The notes under the pieces: generated by a model
What the model was told of the DNA's origin: nothing
The model's database searches: none
What the model saw: the letters and a program-made list of their open reading frames with translations, nothing else
NCBI GenBank assembly: GCA_028688235.1
Contig: JAQTYP010000016.1
Coordinates: 1-18,219 of the forward strand
Source of the DNA: Methylomonas sp.
GTDB taxonomy: Bacteria; Pseudomonadota; Gammaproteobacteria; Methylococcales; Methylomonadaceae
Reading direction: 5' to 3'
DNA length: 18,219 nucleotides
Shown here: piece after piece, positions 1 through 6,599 of the stretch
How the letters are laid out: every line of letters starts with the position of its first letter
Position numbering within the stretch: the stretch's first letter is position 1
Translations under genes and position numbers: made by a program

Positions 1-208
1 AGGTGTTTTTGTATTCGACCCTATAGTCGTTCTCGTAATAATTTCTGGGGTCATGAGGAAAAGGATCGCTCCAGACCAAGCCGCAATGACTGCAGATCAC
101 TGTCCGCAGCGGTGCCCCGCTTCGGCTGTGCGTAGCTAAAACCGAAACATCGTGTCCACCGCACAGATTGCACGGCATAGCCGATGTTTGGAATGGGTTT
201 TGTTGCAT
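1..208 (-). CDS. Methyltransferase-like protein, N-terminal part only (runs off the window)
   Basis: An open frame runs from an ATG at 208 down to base 1 with no stop, giving 69 residues. The start is supported by a GGAG ribosome-binding site about 8 bases upstream. The visible sequence has a CxxC pair at residues 13-16 (PCNLCGG) and a second at 39-42 (ICSHCGLVWSDP), followed by an aromatic stretch (NYYENDY). Two CxxC pairs around a short beta unit, then a 'GLVWSDP' segment, is the usual N-terminal zinc-binding module of a group of class I SAM-dependent methyltransferases acting on sugars, lipids or small molecules. The SAM-binding domain itself would lie outside the window, so the function is inferred from the N-terminus alone. 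It lies 126 bases downstream of guaB in the same direction; no strong terminator separates them, so read-through is possible. Confidence 0.6.
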   Translation of the reverse strand, partial: MQQNPFQTSAMPCNLCGGHDVSVLATHSRSGAPLRTVICSHCGLVWSDPFPHDPRNYYENDYRVEYKNT

Positions 209-334
209 TGATTCGACTCCGTTGCGCCCTCGAGTGGAGGAGCGTAATTTATATTGTCAGCCCAACGGACTTTGGCCACTGACGTTGGCATCAGTAGCCG
301 AAATGCGTTGTTCGAGAGAATTGCGGTGAAAGCC

Positions 335-1801
335 TCAATTCAGTTGATAATTCGGCGCTTCCTTGGTAATCGTCACATCGTGCACATGGCTTTCCCTCAT
401 GCCGGCGCTAGTGACTCTGACAAACTCCGCATTTTCATGCATCTTGTCTATCGTGGCATTACCGGTATAACCCATGCTGGAGCGCACGCCGCCCAGCAAT
501 TGATGAATAATCGCCAGTACGCTGCCTTTATAAGGCACGCGGCCTTCTATGCCTTCCGGTACCAGTTTTTCGACGTTTTCGGTGGCCTCCTGAAAATACC
601 TATCGCTTGAGCCTTGTTGTTGCGACATCGCGCCTAGCGAGCCCATGCCGCGATAAGATTTGTACGATCGGCCCTGGAACAATTCGACTTCGCCGGGCGC
701 CTCTTCGGTACCGGCAAACAAGCCGCCCAACATCACCGCATGCGCTCCGGCCGCCAAAGCCTTGGCTACGTCGCCGGAGTAACGGATGCCGCCGTCGGCA
801 ATCAACGGAATGCCCGAACCTTTCAACGCGGCCGCCACGTCGGCAACGGCGGTGATTTGAGGCACGCCAACTCCCGCGACGATACGGGTCGTGCAGATGG
901 AGCCTGGGCCTATGCCGACCTTGACGCCATCCGCGCCAGCCTCGGCCAGGGCCTTGGCGGCCGCGGCGGTGGCGATGTTACCGCCTATTACCTGGACTCG
1001 AGGGAAATTTTGCTTGACCCAGCGCACCCGGTCCAACACGCCTTGAGAATGGCCGTGAGCGGTATCGACGATGATGACGTCCACGCCGGCATCGACCAGA
1101 GCGGCAACCCGCTCTTCAGTACCCGCACCGGTTCCGACCGCCGCACCGACCCGCAAGCGCTCCTGCTCGTCCTTGCAGGCATAAGGGTTATCCTTGGCTT
1201 TCTGGATGTCTTTTACGGTGATCAGTCCGCGCAAATGGAAATCGTCGTTGACCACCAGCACTTTTTCGATGCGGTGTTTGTGCAACAGTTCTATGGCCTC
1301 CTTATGGCTGGCCGACTCGTTGACCGTCACCAAGCGTTCTTTGGGCGTCATGATGGAGCGCACGGATTCGTCCTGCCGCGTTTCGAAACGCAAATCGCGG
1401 CTGGTCACTATGCCGACCAGCTCTTCGCCGTCAACCACAGGCACACCGGAAATGTTTTTGGCGCGTGTCAGTTCCATGACTTCGCGCACCGTGGCACTGG
1501 AGGAAACCGTAATCGGGTCTTTGATGACGCCGCTTTCGTATTTCTTGACTCGGCTGACTTCGGAGGCCTGTTGCTCGATAGTCATATTTTTATGGATGAT
1601 GCCAATACCACCCTCTTGAGCAATGGCAATGGCCAAACGGGCTTCAGTGACAGTATCCATGGCCGCGGATACCAAAGGGATATTCAGGGTAATGTTTCTG
1701 GTCAGCCGGGTTTTGAGTTCCACTTCGCGCGGCAAAACTGCCGAATGCGCCGGCACCAATAATACGTCGTCGAACGTAAGCGCTTCCTGAATGATTTTCA
1801 T
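335..1801 (-). CDS. guaB: Inosine-5'-monophosphate dehydrogenase
   Basis: Catalyses the NAD+-dependent oxidation of IMP to XMP, the committed and rate-limiting step of guanine nucleotide synthesis, in the cytoplasm as a tetramer. The 488-residue length matches bacterial GuaB. Visible features in order: the N-terminal start of the (beta/alpha)8 barrel (TFDDVLLVPAHS, residues 9-20), a two-CBS-domain insert around residues 93-205 that would bind adenine nucleotides, the NAD-site segment VDTAHGHSQGV (245-255), the catalytic cysteine loop GPGSICTTR with Cys303, the phosphate-binding IADGGIR (334-340), and the mobile flap with YRGMGSLGAMSQ (383-394). The start is preceded by AGGTG and a plausible promoter. 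In many gammaproteobacteria guaB is followed by guaA (GMP synthase); here it is followed by an unrelated methyltransferase-like gene, so guaA must lie elsewhere. The identification is essentially certain. Confidence 0.97.
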   Translation of the reverse strand: MKIIQEALTFDDVLLVPAHSAVLPREVELKTRLTRNITLNIPLVSAAMDTVTEARLAIAIAQEGGIGIIHKNMTIEQQASEVSRVKKYESGVIKDPITVSSSATVREVMELTRAKNISGVPVVDGEELVGIVTSRDLRFETRQDESVRSIMTPKERLVTVNESASHKEAIELLHKHRIEKVLVVNDDFHLRGLITVKDIQKAKDNPYACKDEQERLRVGAAVGTGAGTEERVAALVDAGVDVIIVDTAHGHSQGVLDRVRWVKQNFPRVQVIGGNIATAAAAKALAEAGADGVKVGIGPGSICTTRIVAGVGVPQITAVADVAAALKGSGIPLIADGGIRYSGDVAKALAAGAHAVMLGGLFAGTEEAPGEVELFQGRSYKSYRGMGSLGAMSQQQGSSDRYFQEATENVEKLVPEGIEGRVPYKGSVLAIIHQLLGGVRSSMGYTGNATIDKMHENAEFVRVTSAGMRESHVHDVTITKEAPNYQLN

Positions 1802-1834
1802 GTGACACCTGAGCTAAATTCTAAATAGCAGCGC

Positions 1835-1864
1835 ATTGTACAACTTAATGCAGTATTACGACAA
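1835..1864 (-). promoter_or_regulatory. Candidate sigma70 promoter for guaB
   Basis: On the minus strand TTGTCG (1859-1864) and TACAAT (1835-1840) are separated by 18 bases, 34 bases before the guaB ATG. TACAAT matches the -10 consensus at five of six positions and the -35 at four of six; the spacer is one base longer than ideal. No PurR-like operator was recognised. Confidence 0.45.
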
Positions 1865-1971
1865 AAACCAGCCTTGTCCCTTGTCCGGTGCGCTTCCCCG
1901 GTTGGCAAAATACGCTGGCCGACGAGGAATTATTCGAGAAGGCGTATAGCTATATCCGGCAGTATTATTAG
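1849..1971 (+). other. Possible remnant of a coding sequence in the guaB-sua5 intergenic region
   Basis: The 352-base gap between guaB and the Sua5 gene holds no convincing intact gene. One plus-strand frame, open from 1849 to a TAG at 1969-1971, ends in a protein-like stretch (FPGWQNTLADEELFEKAY followed by SYIRQYY). The acidic turn and amphipathic terminal helix resemble the C-terminal helix of class I cytochromes c, but there is no CxxCH haem site, no ribosome-binding site and only a GTG (1888) as a possible start. It overlaps the guaB promoter region. It may be the decayed tail of a lost gene or chance. The rest of the gap is AT-rich and shows no strong promoter for the downstream gene. 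Confidence 0.2.
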
Positions 1972-2153
1972 CATGTTGGCGCTGGGCGAAAATCGAAGTT
2001 TGACAACTGTTAATGTAATGGGCGCCCAAATTTTGCAAGTTTTAACCATCCCTTCTTATTAGCCCTCGTTAATATGGTTTATTTCCTTGATTACGCAGGG
2101 TTTTAGTTTTACGAAGCAAGTGCGTTTACGAAACGGTAAAATATCATTTTATT

Positions 2154-3140
2154 TTGTCCTGGATATTTAAATTGACACCCTCCCCCGTTACTCCCGAGTC
2201 CATTCAGCATGCCGCCGATTTATTGCGCCTGGGCAAACTGGTGGCGATACCGACCGAGACAGTTTATGGCCTGGGTGCCGATGCCTCCAATCCCGAGGCG
2301 GTAGCCAAGATATTCGAAGCCAAGGACCGGCCCGCCGATCATCCGTTGATCGTGCATTTAGCCTACGCTACGCAAATCAGGAACTGGGCCGAAGACGTAC
2401 CGGATTCCGCCTTGCTTTTGGCCCGCGAATTCTGGCCAGGCCCATTGACGATGATATTACCCAAAAATGCTTCTGTACCTATGGCCGTGACCGGCGGCCA
2501 AAATACCGTGGCCTTGAGGGTGCCCAACCATCCGGTGGCCTTATGGTTGCTCAGGGTGTTCGGCGGCGGCATCGCCGCACCGTCGGCCAACCGCTTCGGC
2601 CGCATCAGCCCGACATTGGCGCAGCATGTCGCCGAGGAATTGGGCGATAAGGTGGATTGCATACTGGACGGCGGCCCTTGTTCGGTGGGCCTGGAGTCGA
2701 CCATCATCGACCTGACGGACAGCCAGCCGACCATTTTGCGACCCGGACGTATCGGTCCCTCCCAACTCGAAGAAGTCCTTAAAACGCAGGTAGCGATGAA
2801 ATCGCAACGCAAGATTCGCGCGCCGGGCATGCTGGCCACGCATTATGCGCCGAACACGCCGGCCTTGCTGTGCGCCAAAGACGCCTTGCTGGCGCTGCTG
2901 ACCGAACAACAGCGACTGGGCAAACGGGTGGGGGTGCTGGCATTCAGCGCCGAACTATCCGCTCTGCCTTGTCAACATAGCCTGAGATTGCCGAATAAAG
3001 CCGGAGATTACGAAGCGTCTTTATACCTCAGCCTGCGCGAATTGGATAAATTACAGCTGGACAGCATACTGGTCGAGCAGCCGCCCGCATCGGAAGAATG
3101 GCTGGCCATTAACGATAGACTCGGTAAAGCCACGGTATGA
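2154..3140 (+). CDS. L-threonylcarbamoyladenylate synthase, Sua5/TsaC2 type
   Basis: Makes L-threonylcarbamoyl-AMP from L-threonine, bicarbonate and ATP, the first step of the universal t6A modification at position 37 of ANN-decoding tRNAs; TsaBDE then transfers the group. Of 328 residues, about 17-205 form the YrdC domain, with PTETVYGLGADA (33-44), KDRPADHPLIVHL (57-69), FWPGPLTM (93-100), APSANRFGRISP (142-153) and GLESTIIDL (179-187). The linker RAPGMLATHYAP (222-233) and the remaining hundred residues form the Sua5 C-terminal domain, so this is the long Sua5/TsaC2 form rather than the short TsaC of E. coli. No ATG is available: the TTG at 2154 is used here, but it lacks a clear ribosome-binding site and a TTG at 2172 (after a weak GGA) is also possible. 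The stop overlaps the tadA start by 4 bases. Confidence 0.92.
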   Translation: MSWIFKLTPSPVTPESIQHAADLLRLGKLVAIPTETVYGLGADASNPEAVAKIFEAKDRPADHPLIVHLAYATQIRNWAEDVPDSALLLAREFWPGPLTMILPKNASVPMAVTGGQNTVALRVPNHPVALWLLRVFGGGIAAPSANRFGRISPTLAQHVAEELGDKVDCILDGGPCSVGLESTIIDLTDSQPTILRPGRIGPSQLEEVLKTQVAMKSQRKIRAPGMLATHYAPNTPALLCAKDALLALLTEQQRLGKRVGVLAFSAELSALPCQHSLRLPNKAGDYEASLYLSLRELDKLQLDSILVEQPPASEEWLAINDRLGKATV

Positions 3141-3583
3141 CCGACGAAGCATGGATGTGGCATGCGCTCAGGTTGGCCCAGCGCGCCGAGCAACAAGGCG
3201 AAGTGCCGATTGGTGCGGTGCTGGTTAGAGAGGAGCATTGCCTCGCCGAAGGCTGGAATCAACCCATTCGAACCAACGACCCGACCGCTCATGCCGAGAT
3301 CGTAGCACTCAGAAAGGCCGGCCAAGCGATACAAAATTACCGCCTGACCGACACGACCTTATACGTCACGCTGGAACCCTGCGTGATGTGCATGGGCGCA
3401 ATCGCACACGCCAGGGTTAAACGCTTGGTTTTCGGCGCCTTCGATCCCAAGCGCGGCGCGGTTTGCCACGCGTTGCACCTTTGCGATGCGCCGTTTTTGA
3501 ATCATCGCGTCGAATGGTCCGGCGGCGTGTTGGAACAAAACTGTTCGGAAATTCTGAGCGATTTTTTTAGGGCTAGACGCTGA
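3137..3583 (+). CDS. tadA: tRNA-specific adenosine deaminase
   Basis: Deaminates adenosine 34 to inosine in the anticodon of tRNA-Arg(ACG), allowing it to read CGU, CGC and CGA. The 148-residue protein shows the zinc-dependent deaminase signature: HAE at 52-54 (His52 zinc ligand, Glu54 proton shuttle) and PCVMC at 81-85 (Cys82 and Cys85 zinc ligands). VPIGAVLV (23-30) and NYRLTDTTLYVTLEPC are typical of TadA rather than cytosine or guanine deaminases. It starts at ATG 3137 inside the Sua5 stop (ATGA, 4-base overlap), so the two genes are almost certainly co-transcribed and translationally coupled. Both products modify the tRNA anticodon loop (positions 34 and 37), which gives the pair a shared role in decoding. 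Confidence 0.96.
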   Translation: MTDEAWMWHALRLAQRAEQQGEVPIGAVLVREEHCLAEGWNQPIRTNDPTAHAEIVALRKAGQAIQNYRLTDTTLYVTLEPCVMCMGAIAHARVKRLVFGAFDPKRGAVCHALHLCDAPFLNHRVEWSGGVLEQNCSEILSDFFRARR

Positions 3584-3629
3584 TACAACTGGGTTCGATT
3601 CAAACTGATGTGGAAATTTGGGTGATGTA

Positions 3630-3746
3630 GTGCACACCTTGCTGAAAGGGAAATCACGCAAAGCCGAGGAGCTGTATCAGCGATGTATCCGCACGAGGGA
3701 AGAAAAAATTGAAATCGACAATCTGCAGTTGCTGAGGGACATTTAG
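3630..3746 (+). CDS. Possible small protein of unknown function
   Basis: After tadA a short plus-strand frame runs from GTG 3630 to TAG at 3744-3746, encoding 38 residues; a TTG at 3618 would add four. The peptide is charged and helix-prone, with KGKSRKAEELYQRCIRTREE followed by KIEIDNLQLLRDI, and its composition looks protein-like rather than random. A GGGTG lies 5 bases before the GTG, which is a weak ribosome-binding site. The frame overlaps the 3' end of the convergent response-regulator gene by 4 bases. It could be a real small protein, the tail of a decayed gene, or chance; no family was recognised. Confidence 0.25.
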   Translation: MHTLLKGKSRKAEELYQRCIRTREEKIEIDNLQLLRDI

Positions 3747-4441
3747 TCTTCAGATTGAGGAATCGAAAATCGGTAACCTAATCCTCTAACCGTCTCTATC
3801 AGCCCCCGACAACCATTTTCGGAAAGTCTGATCCTTATCCTCCGAATCAACACGTCGACCGTTCTTTTCTCGATATAAACGCTACGCCCCCAAACAGGTT
3901 CTAGCAAATGTTCTCTGCGATGAACCTTATTCGGATGGCGCATCAAAAACTCGAGAAGCTTAAATTCAACCGGACTGAATGCCAGTCGATGATTACCGGC
4001 GAACAACTGCCTTTGTTCGGTATCCAGTACCAGATTGCCGATACTGATTCTGTCGGAAGTCTCGTTGCCGAGCTGTCTTCGCAACATTGCCTTTATCCGA
4101 GCAACGAGTTCCCTGGCAGAAATGGGTTTTATCATAAAATCGTCGACCCCGGCTTCGAATGCGCGAAGCTTATCGTCCTCCTCTGTTCTGTCGGATAGCA
4201 TCATGATGGGCAACAAGGCATGGCGTGAACTTGACTTCAGAAGTTCAGCGAACTCGATGGCATCGCTATCGCTTGACAGCCAATCCAATACCACTAAATC
4301 GATCGCATTCTCTGCCAGCAAGTACAAAGCATGTTCGCCAATAGGCGTATCGAACACCTGGAAACCGGTATCTTCAAGACTCGAAGCCAGCACTTGCGTA
4401 GCATCATTGCTGGCGACCAGTAAAATTTTTAATCTTGTCAT
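3743..4441 (-). CDS. Orphan OmpR/PhoB-family response regulator with an altered receiver pocket
   Basis: A 232-residue DNA-binding regulator with a receiver domain (about 1-122) and a winged-helix domain (about 130-229). In the receiver the phospho-acceptor Asp53 (LVVLDW), Ser83 (MLSDRTEE) and Lys105 (MIKPIS) are present. However, the acidic pair that binds Mg2+, Glu9-Asp10 in PhoB, aligns with Ala10-Ser11 (LLVASND), so normal phosphorylation is doubtful. The output domain is strikingly PhoB-like: SPVEFKLLEFLMRHP, REHLLEPVWG, EKRTVDVLIRRIRIRL as recognition helix, and ETVRGLGYRF as wing. No sensor kinase, pst or phoU gene is adjacent. It lies downstream of the beta-helix and receptor genes, in the same direction, and is the obvious candidate local regulator. 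The start has an AGG 4-5 bases upstream; no strong promoter was found in the preceding 100 bases. Confidence 0.9.
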   Translation of the reverse strand: MTRLKILLVASNDATQVLASSLEDTGFQVFDTPIGEHALYLLAENAIDLVVLDWLSSDSDAIEFAELLKSSSRHALLPIMMLSDRTEEDDKLRAFEAGVDDFMIKPISARELVARIKAMLRRQLGNETSDRISIGNLVLDTEQRQLFAGNHRLAFSPVEFKLLEFLMRHPNKVHRREHLLEPVWGRSVYIEKRTVDVLIRRIRIRLSENGCRGLIETVRGLGYRFSIPQSED

Positions 4442-4537
4442 GATCCTGCCTGTTCGAAGTAGGAGCTGACTGCAGTTCTCAGGCTTAAACCTTAGAATTC
4501 AGTCAAAAATGACTTCCCGATTTTCGAATACTTTGTA

Positions 4538-4590
4538 GGGGCGAATTCATTCGCCACGTATTGCTTTCACAGGGCGAATGAATTCGCCCC
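4538..4590. repeat. REP/MITE-like palindrome with perfect 18-bp arms
   Basis: GGGGCGAATTCATTCGCC (4538-4555) and its exact reverse complement (4573-4590) flank a 17-base loop. Each arm is itself nearly self-complementary around its centre. The unit is intergenic, between the beta-helix gene and the response regulator, and is flanked by 'gta' on one side and 'ctttg' on the other. From general knowledge, GAATTC-centred 'GGGCGAATGAATTCGCCC' units are dispersed in many copies in several bacterial genomes and behave as REP-type elements moved by RAYT transposases in trans; no transposase is in this window. It could also act as a bidirectional transcription stop or an mRNA-stabilising hairpin. Confidence 0.75.
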
Positions 4591-4631
4591 CTTTGTGCCT
4601 CAAAGGGTATGACGAAATGACGATTGATAGG

Positions 4632-4681
4632 CCCCCTGGGGGAATTAGCTGAAGCATCTTGCTAATCAAAGGTTGATTTTT
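4632..4681. repeat. Cluster of short inverted repeats in the 349-base intergenic region
   Basis: The intergenic DNA from 4442 to 4790 contains no gene. Besides the large palindrome it holds three small hairpins in a row: CCCCC-T-GGGGG (4632-4642), ATTAGC/GCTAAT with an 11-base loop (4644-4666), and AATCAA/TTGATT with a 3-base loop running into Ts (about 4664-4681). None is a strong intrinsic terminator alone. An AGTCA-AAAA-TGACT inverted repeat (4501-4514) lies about 60 bases before the response-regulator start. Confidence 0.35.
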
Positions 4682-4727
4682 AATAAATCACCAAAGACAG
4701 GAATTTTCCTCGGTAATTTGCGAGGCA

Positions 4728-4749
4728 GCGGCCGGCGAATACCGGCCGC
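4728..4749 (-). terminator. Stem-loop downstream of the beta-helix gene
   Basis: GCGGCCGG and CCGGCCGC form a perfect 8-bp GC stem with a 6-base loop, 41 bases after the stop codon of the beta-helix gene. The hairpin is strong, but on the minus strand it is not followed by a T tract, so it may be a 3' stabilising or Rho-associated structure rather than a classic intrinsic terminator. Confidence 0.45.
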
Positions 4750-4790
4750 ATTTCGAAAACACCTAAGCCTTTTCGATTTCCTGATGACTC

Positions 4791-6449
4791 TTAATTCAAA
4801 CCGTGAGTCCAGTGCTGGGTCCAATCGTCGTTTTGATCGGCAAAAGCCCCGGAATAGTTTGTCGTTTCGATAAAACCGTCTGCCGTGGTGCTTCCGGTTT
4901 GCAACAAAGGCGAGTTCGCGGACGGCAGATACCCATTCAAGTGCGGATTGGCGATTTGATTACCCGATTGGTTGCTAAACCATGCGCTCACCAAAAAAGG
5001 TTCGTTAGCTTGGTCGTCGAAATTGACGGCGCAATCGACAAAAGTATTGACGGCAGTCAGCTCACCCGTCAGATTACTCGGCGTACCTGCGTTAGTAAAC
5101 GTAGCATCCGAATCGATGTTGAGGCATGACTTGCGAAAGCCGGTAAATACGGAGTTATGAATATTCACCCCGGTGCCTCGTCTCAATAAAGCGCCATTGG
5201 CGCCTACGCTGGTATTGTTGGTACCTAGCGCAGTAAAGTTGACCAATATGGGCTTAGCTCTCGGCAAACTGTTGAAATCGGTTTCGTGGTTATCGGCTTC
5301 GATGCCATTGTCACCGTCGTCGGATGCCTGTTTAATCAGCACGTATTGCGCCTTTCCGGCCCAGCCATTCCCCCAATCCACGCTATCGTCCGAATTTTCG
5401 GAAGATACGACATGTTTGAAGTTTACCGTTCCGCCGAACATTTCTATGCCGTCATCCGAACCCTGATGTAGTTGAATGAAATCCAAAACAGTGCCGGAGC
5501 CTACGCCTGTCAACGTCAATGCGTTCAATTCCTTGTCGGGACTAACCTCATAGCCTGCATAACGGATTTGCACATATTTCATGTTGCCGCTACTCTCGCT
5601 TGCGTTGTTGCCGCCGTAAGTTTTGGTGGGCAAAGCTTCGTTGATCACTTCACAAACCGTCACACCGGAATTGCAACCGTTGACAGGAGCGTTACCCGAC
5701 AGTACAACACCACCCCAATCGCCGGATGTAGCGGAACCGGCGGTATCGTTATCGGTCGACGAGGTAAAAACGATGGGATGATGCGGCGTGCCAATGGCGT
5801 CGATTTTGGACCCCCGATTGATGTACAGGAAATCCGGACCCGATTGGCCGACGATGCGCGTGCCAGGTTCTATGGTTAGCGTTGCGGATTGGGTATTATC
5901 GCCACCGACATCGACGCCACCAGCCAATACCCATGTTATGTCATTGGTCAAGGTAATATCCGAGGTAATCGAACCCGGCAATAAGCAAGCATCGCCACCT
6001 GCCGGCGTCGCAAAACTAGGGCAGCCCGAGAACTGCGTACTGTGTAATTTAGTGACGACAAAGCGCAAGGGATTAGAATTCGGCACCAGCGTCAATTCGG
6101 CAAACCATTTTGCGCTGCCGTTGTCGACGCTGACAGTCGGCACGAATACCTTGCTCACTGTCGGCTCGAAGCTCACGGGATCGGCGCTGGAATGAGATAC
6201 TGGGCTGGCACCAGCCAGTTCGAACGTCAGGTTGCCGGCATCGACTAATTTCAATGTGACGTTGAAGGTTTCACTTCTGGAAGCGCTGACTGGCACATCG
6301 ACGGCTGGAATTTGCAGATTGGCGGTAGTCGAATCGAAATTTGCCGAAGCGGCGGCGTAAGTCATGCCGCTAAATAAAACAGAACTCAACAGACCCGATA
6401 TCATCAGGCAGGTTTGTTTCTTTTTGAAAAAATCTGTCTGTAAAGACAT
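4791..6449 (-). CDS. Secreted right-handed parallel beta-helix-like protein, partner of the TonB receptor
   Basis: A 552-residue protein with an N-terminal signal peptide (KKK near residue 9, a hydrophobic stretch ISGLLSSVLFSGM, cleavage probably after the AAA near residue 34). An N-terminal beta-rich region (about 35-165) is followed by a long low-helix region full of short strands, Gly/Asn/Asp turns and motifs such as LTIEPGTRIVGQSG, GDWGGVVLSGNAPVN, YVQIRYAGYE, QGSDDGIEMFGGTVNF and SSENSDDSVDWG, which look like successive coils of a parallel beta-helix. Repeated acidic turns could bind cations. No lipobox, membrane anchor or sorting tail is visible, so it is likely periplasmic or at the outer surface. 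A good AGGAG precedes the start. Proteins with this WGG-type pattern often sit next to TonB-dependent receptors; a role as substrate-binding or processing partner is inference. No catalytic motif was recognised. Confidence 0.75.
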   Translation of the reverse strand: MSLQTDFFKKKQTCLMISGLLSSVLFSGMTYAAASANFDSTTANLQIPAVDVPVSASRSETFNVTLKLVDAGNLTFELAGASPVSHSSADPVSFEPTVSKVFVPTVSVDNGSAKWFAELTLVPNSNPLRFVVTKLHSTQFSGCPSFATPAGGDACLLPGSITSDITLTNDITWVLAGGVDVGGDNTQSATLTIEPGTRIVGQSGPDFLYINRGSKIDAIGTPHHPIVFTSSTDNDTAGSATSGDWGGVVLSGNAPVNGCNSGVTVCEVINEALPTKTYGGNNASESSGNMKYVQIRYAGYEVSPDKELNALTLTGVGSGTVLDFIQLHQGSDDGIEMFGGTVNFKHVVSSENSDDSVDWGNGWAGKAQYVLIKQASDDGDNGIEADNHETDFNSLPRAKPILVNFTALGTNNTSVGANGALLRRGTGVNIHNSVFTGFRKSCLNIDSDATFTNAGTPSNLTGELTAVNTFVDCAVNFDDQANEPFLVSAWFSNQSGNQIANPHLNGYLPSANSPLLQTGSTTADGFIETTNYSGAFADQNDDWTQHWTHGLN

Positions 6450-6525
6450 AAAAACTCCTCGAAGTTACAGCAACAAAAAAATCTTTGGTTAAAAATTTAT
6501 CATCCAAAGCCTTACCAAATTAATC

Positions 6526-6546
6526 TGGTCTATCGATGGTAGACCA
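6526..6546. promoter_or_regulatory. Inverted repeat overlapping the -10/start region of the beta-helix gene
   Basis: TGGTCTA (6526-6532) and TAGACCA (6540-6546) are a perfect 7-bp inverted repeat with a 7-base centre. It covers the proposed -10 element and the probable transcription start, so it could be a repressor operator or a hairpin at the extreme 5' end of the mRNA. Confidence 0.4.
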
Positions 6547-6569
6547 TATATATGTCAGTTTCATGACAA
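6536..6569 (-). promoter_or_regulatory. Pho-box-like site with -10 element in front of the beta-helix gene
   Basis: On the minus strand TTGTCAT-GAAA-CTGACAT (6552-6569) matches the PHO-box layout of two CTGTCAT-type heptamers separated by a 4-base AT-rich spacer, each half with one mismatch. Exactly 10 bases further is TACCAT (6536-6541) as -10 element, the spacing used in phoA-type activated promoters, and no good -35 is present. The same bases also read as a symmetric TGTCA-N6-TGACA inverted repeat, which would suit a dimeric repressor instead. The mismatch in the second half falls in its TGTC core, which weakens the PhoB reading. The leader to the ATG is roughly 80 bases. Confidence 0.45.
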
Positions 6570-6599
6570 GGCATGTTGAGTGATTTTTTTAATGTTTGG

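Noticed and set aside
209..334. A terminator between guaB and the methyltransferase-like gene
   Set aside because: A CCAACG/CGTTGG inverted repeat with a 15-base centre exists, but the stem is short and no T tract follows.
254..610. A 118-codon plus-strand frame at the 3' end of guaB
   Set aside because: Mostly antisense to guaB, no start signal and no recognisable protein features.
740..1762. A 340-codon open frame on the plus strand
   Set aside because: It lies wholly antisense to guaB, whose conserved motifs are unmistakable; the composition reflects the reverse of guaB codons and there is no domain or ribosome-binding site.
3743..4441. Calling the regulator phoB itself
   Set aside because: The DNA-binding domain is PhoB-like, but the acidic pocket is lost and no phoR, phoU or pst gene is adjacent, so the housekeeping PhoB is probably elsewhere.
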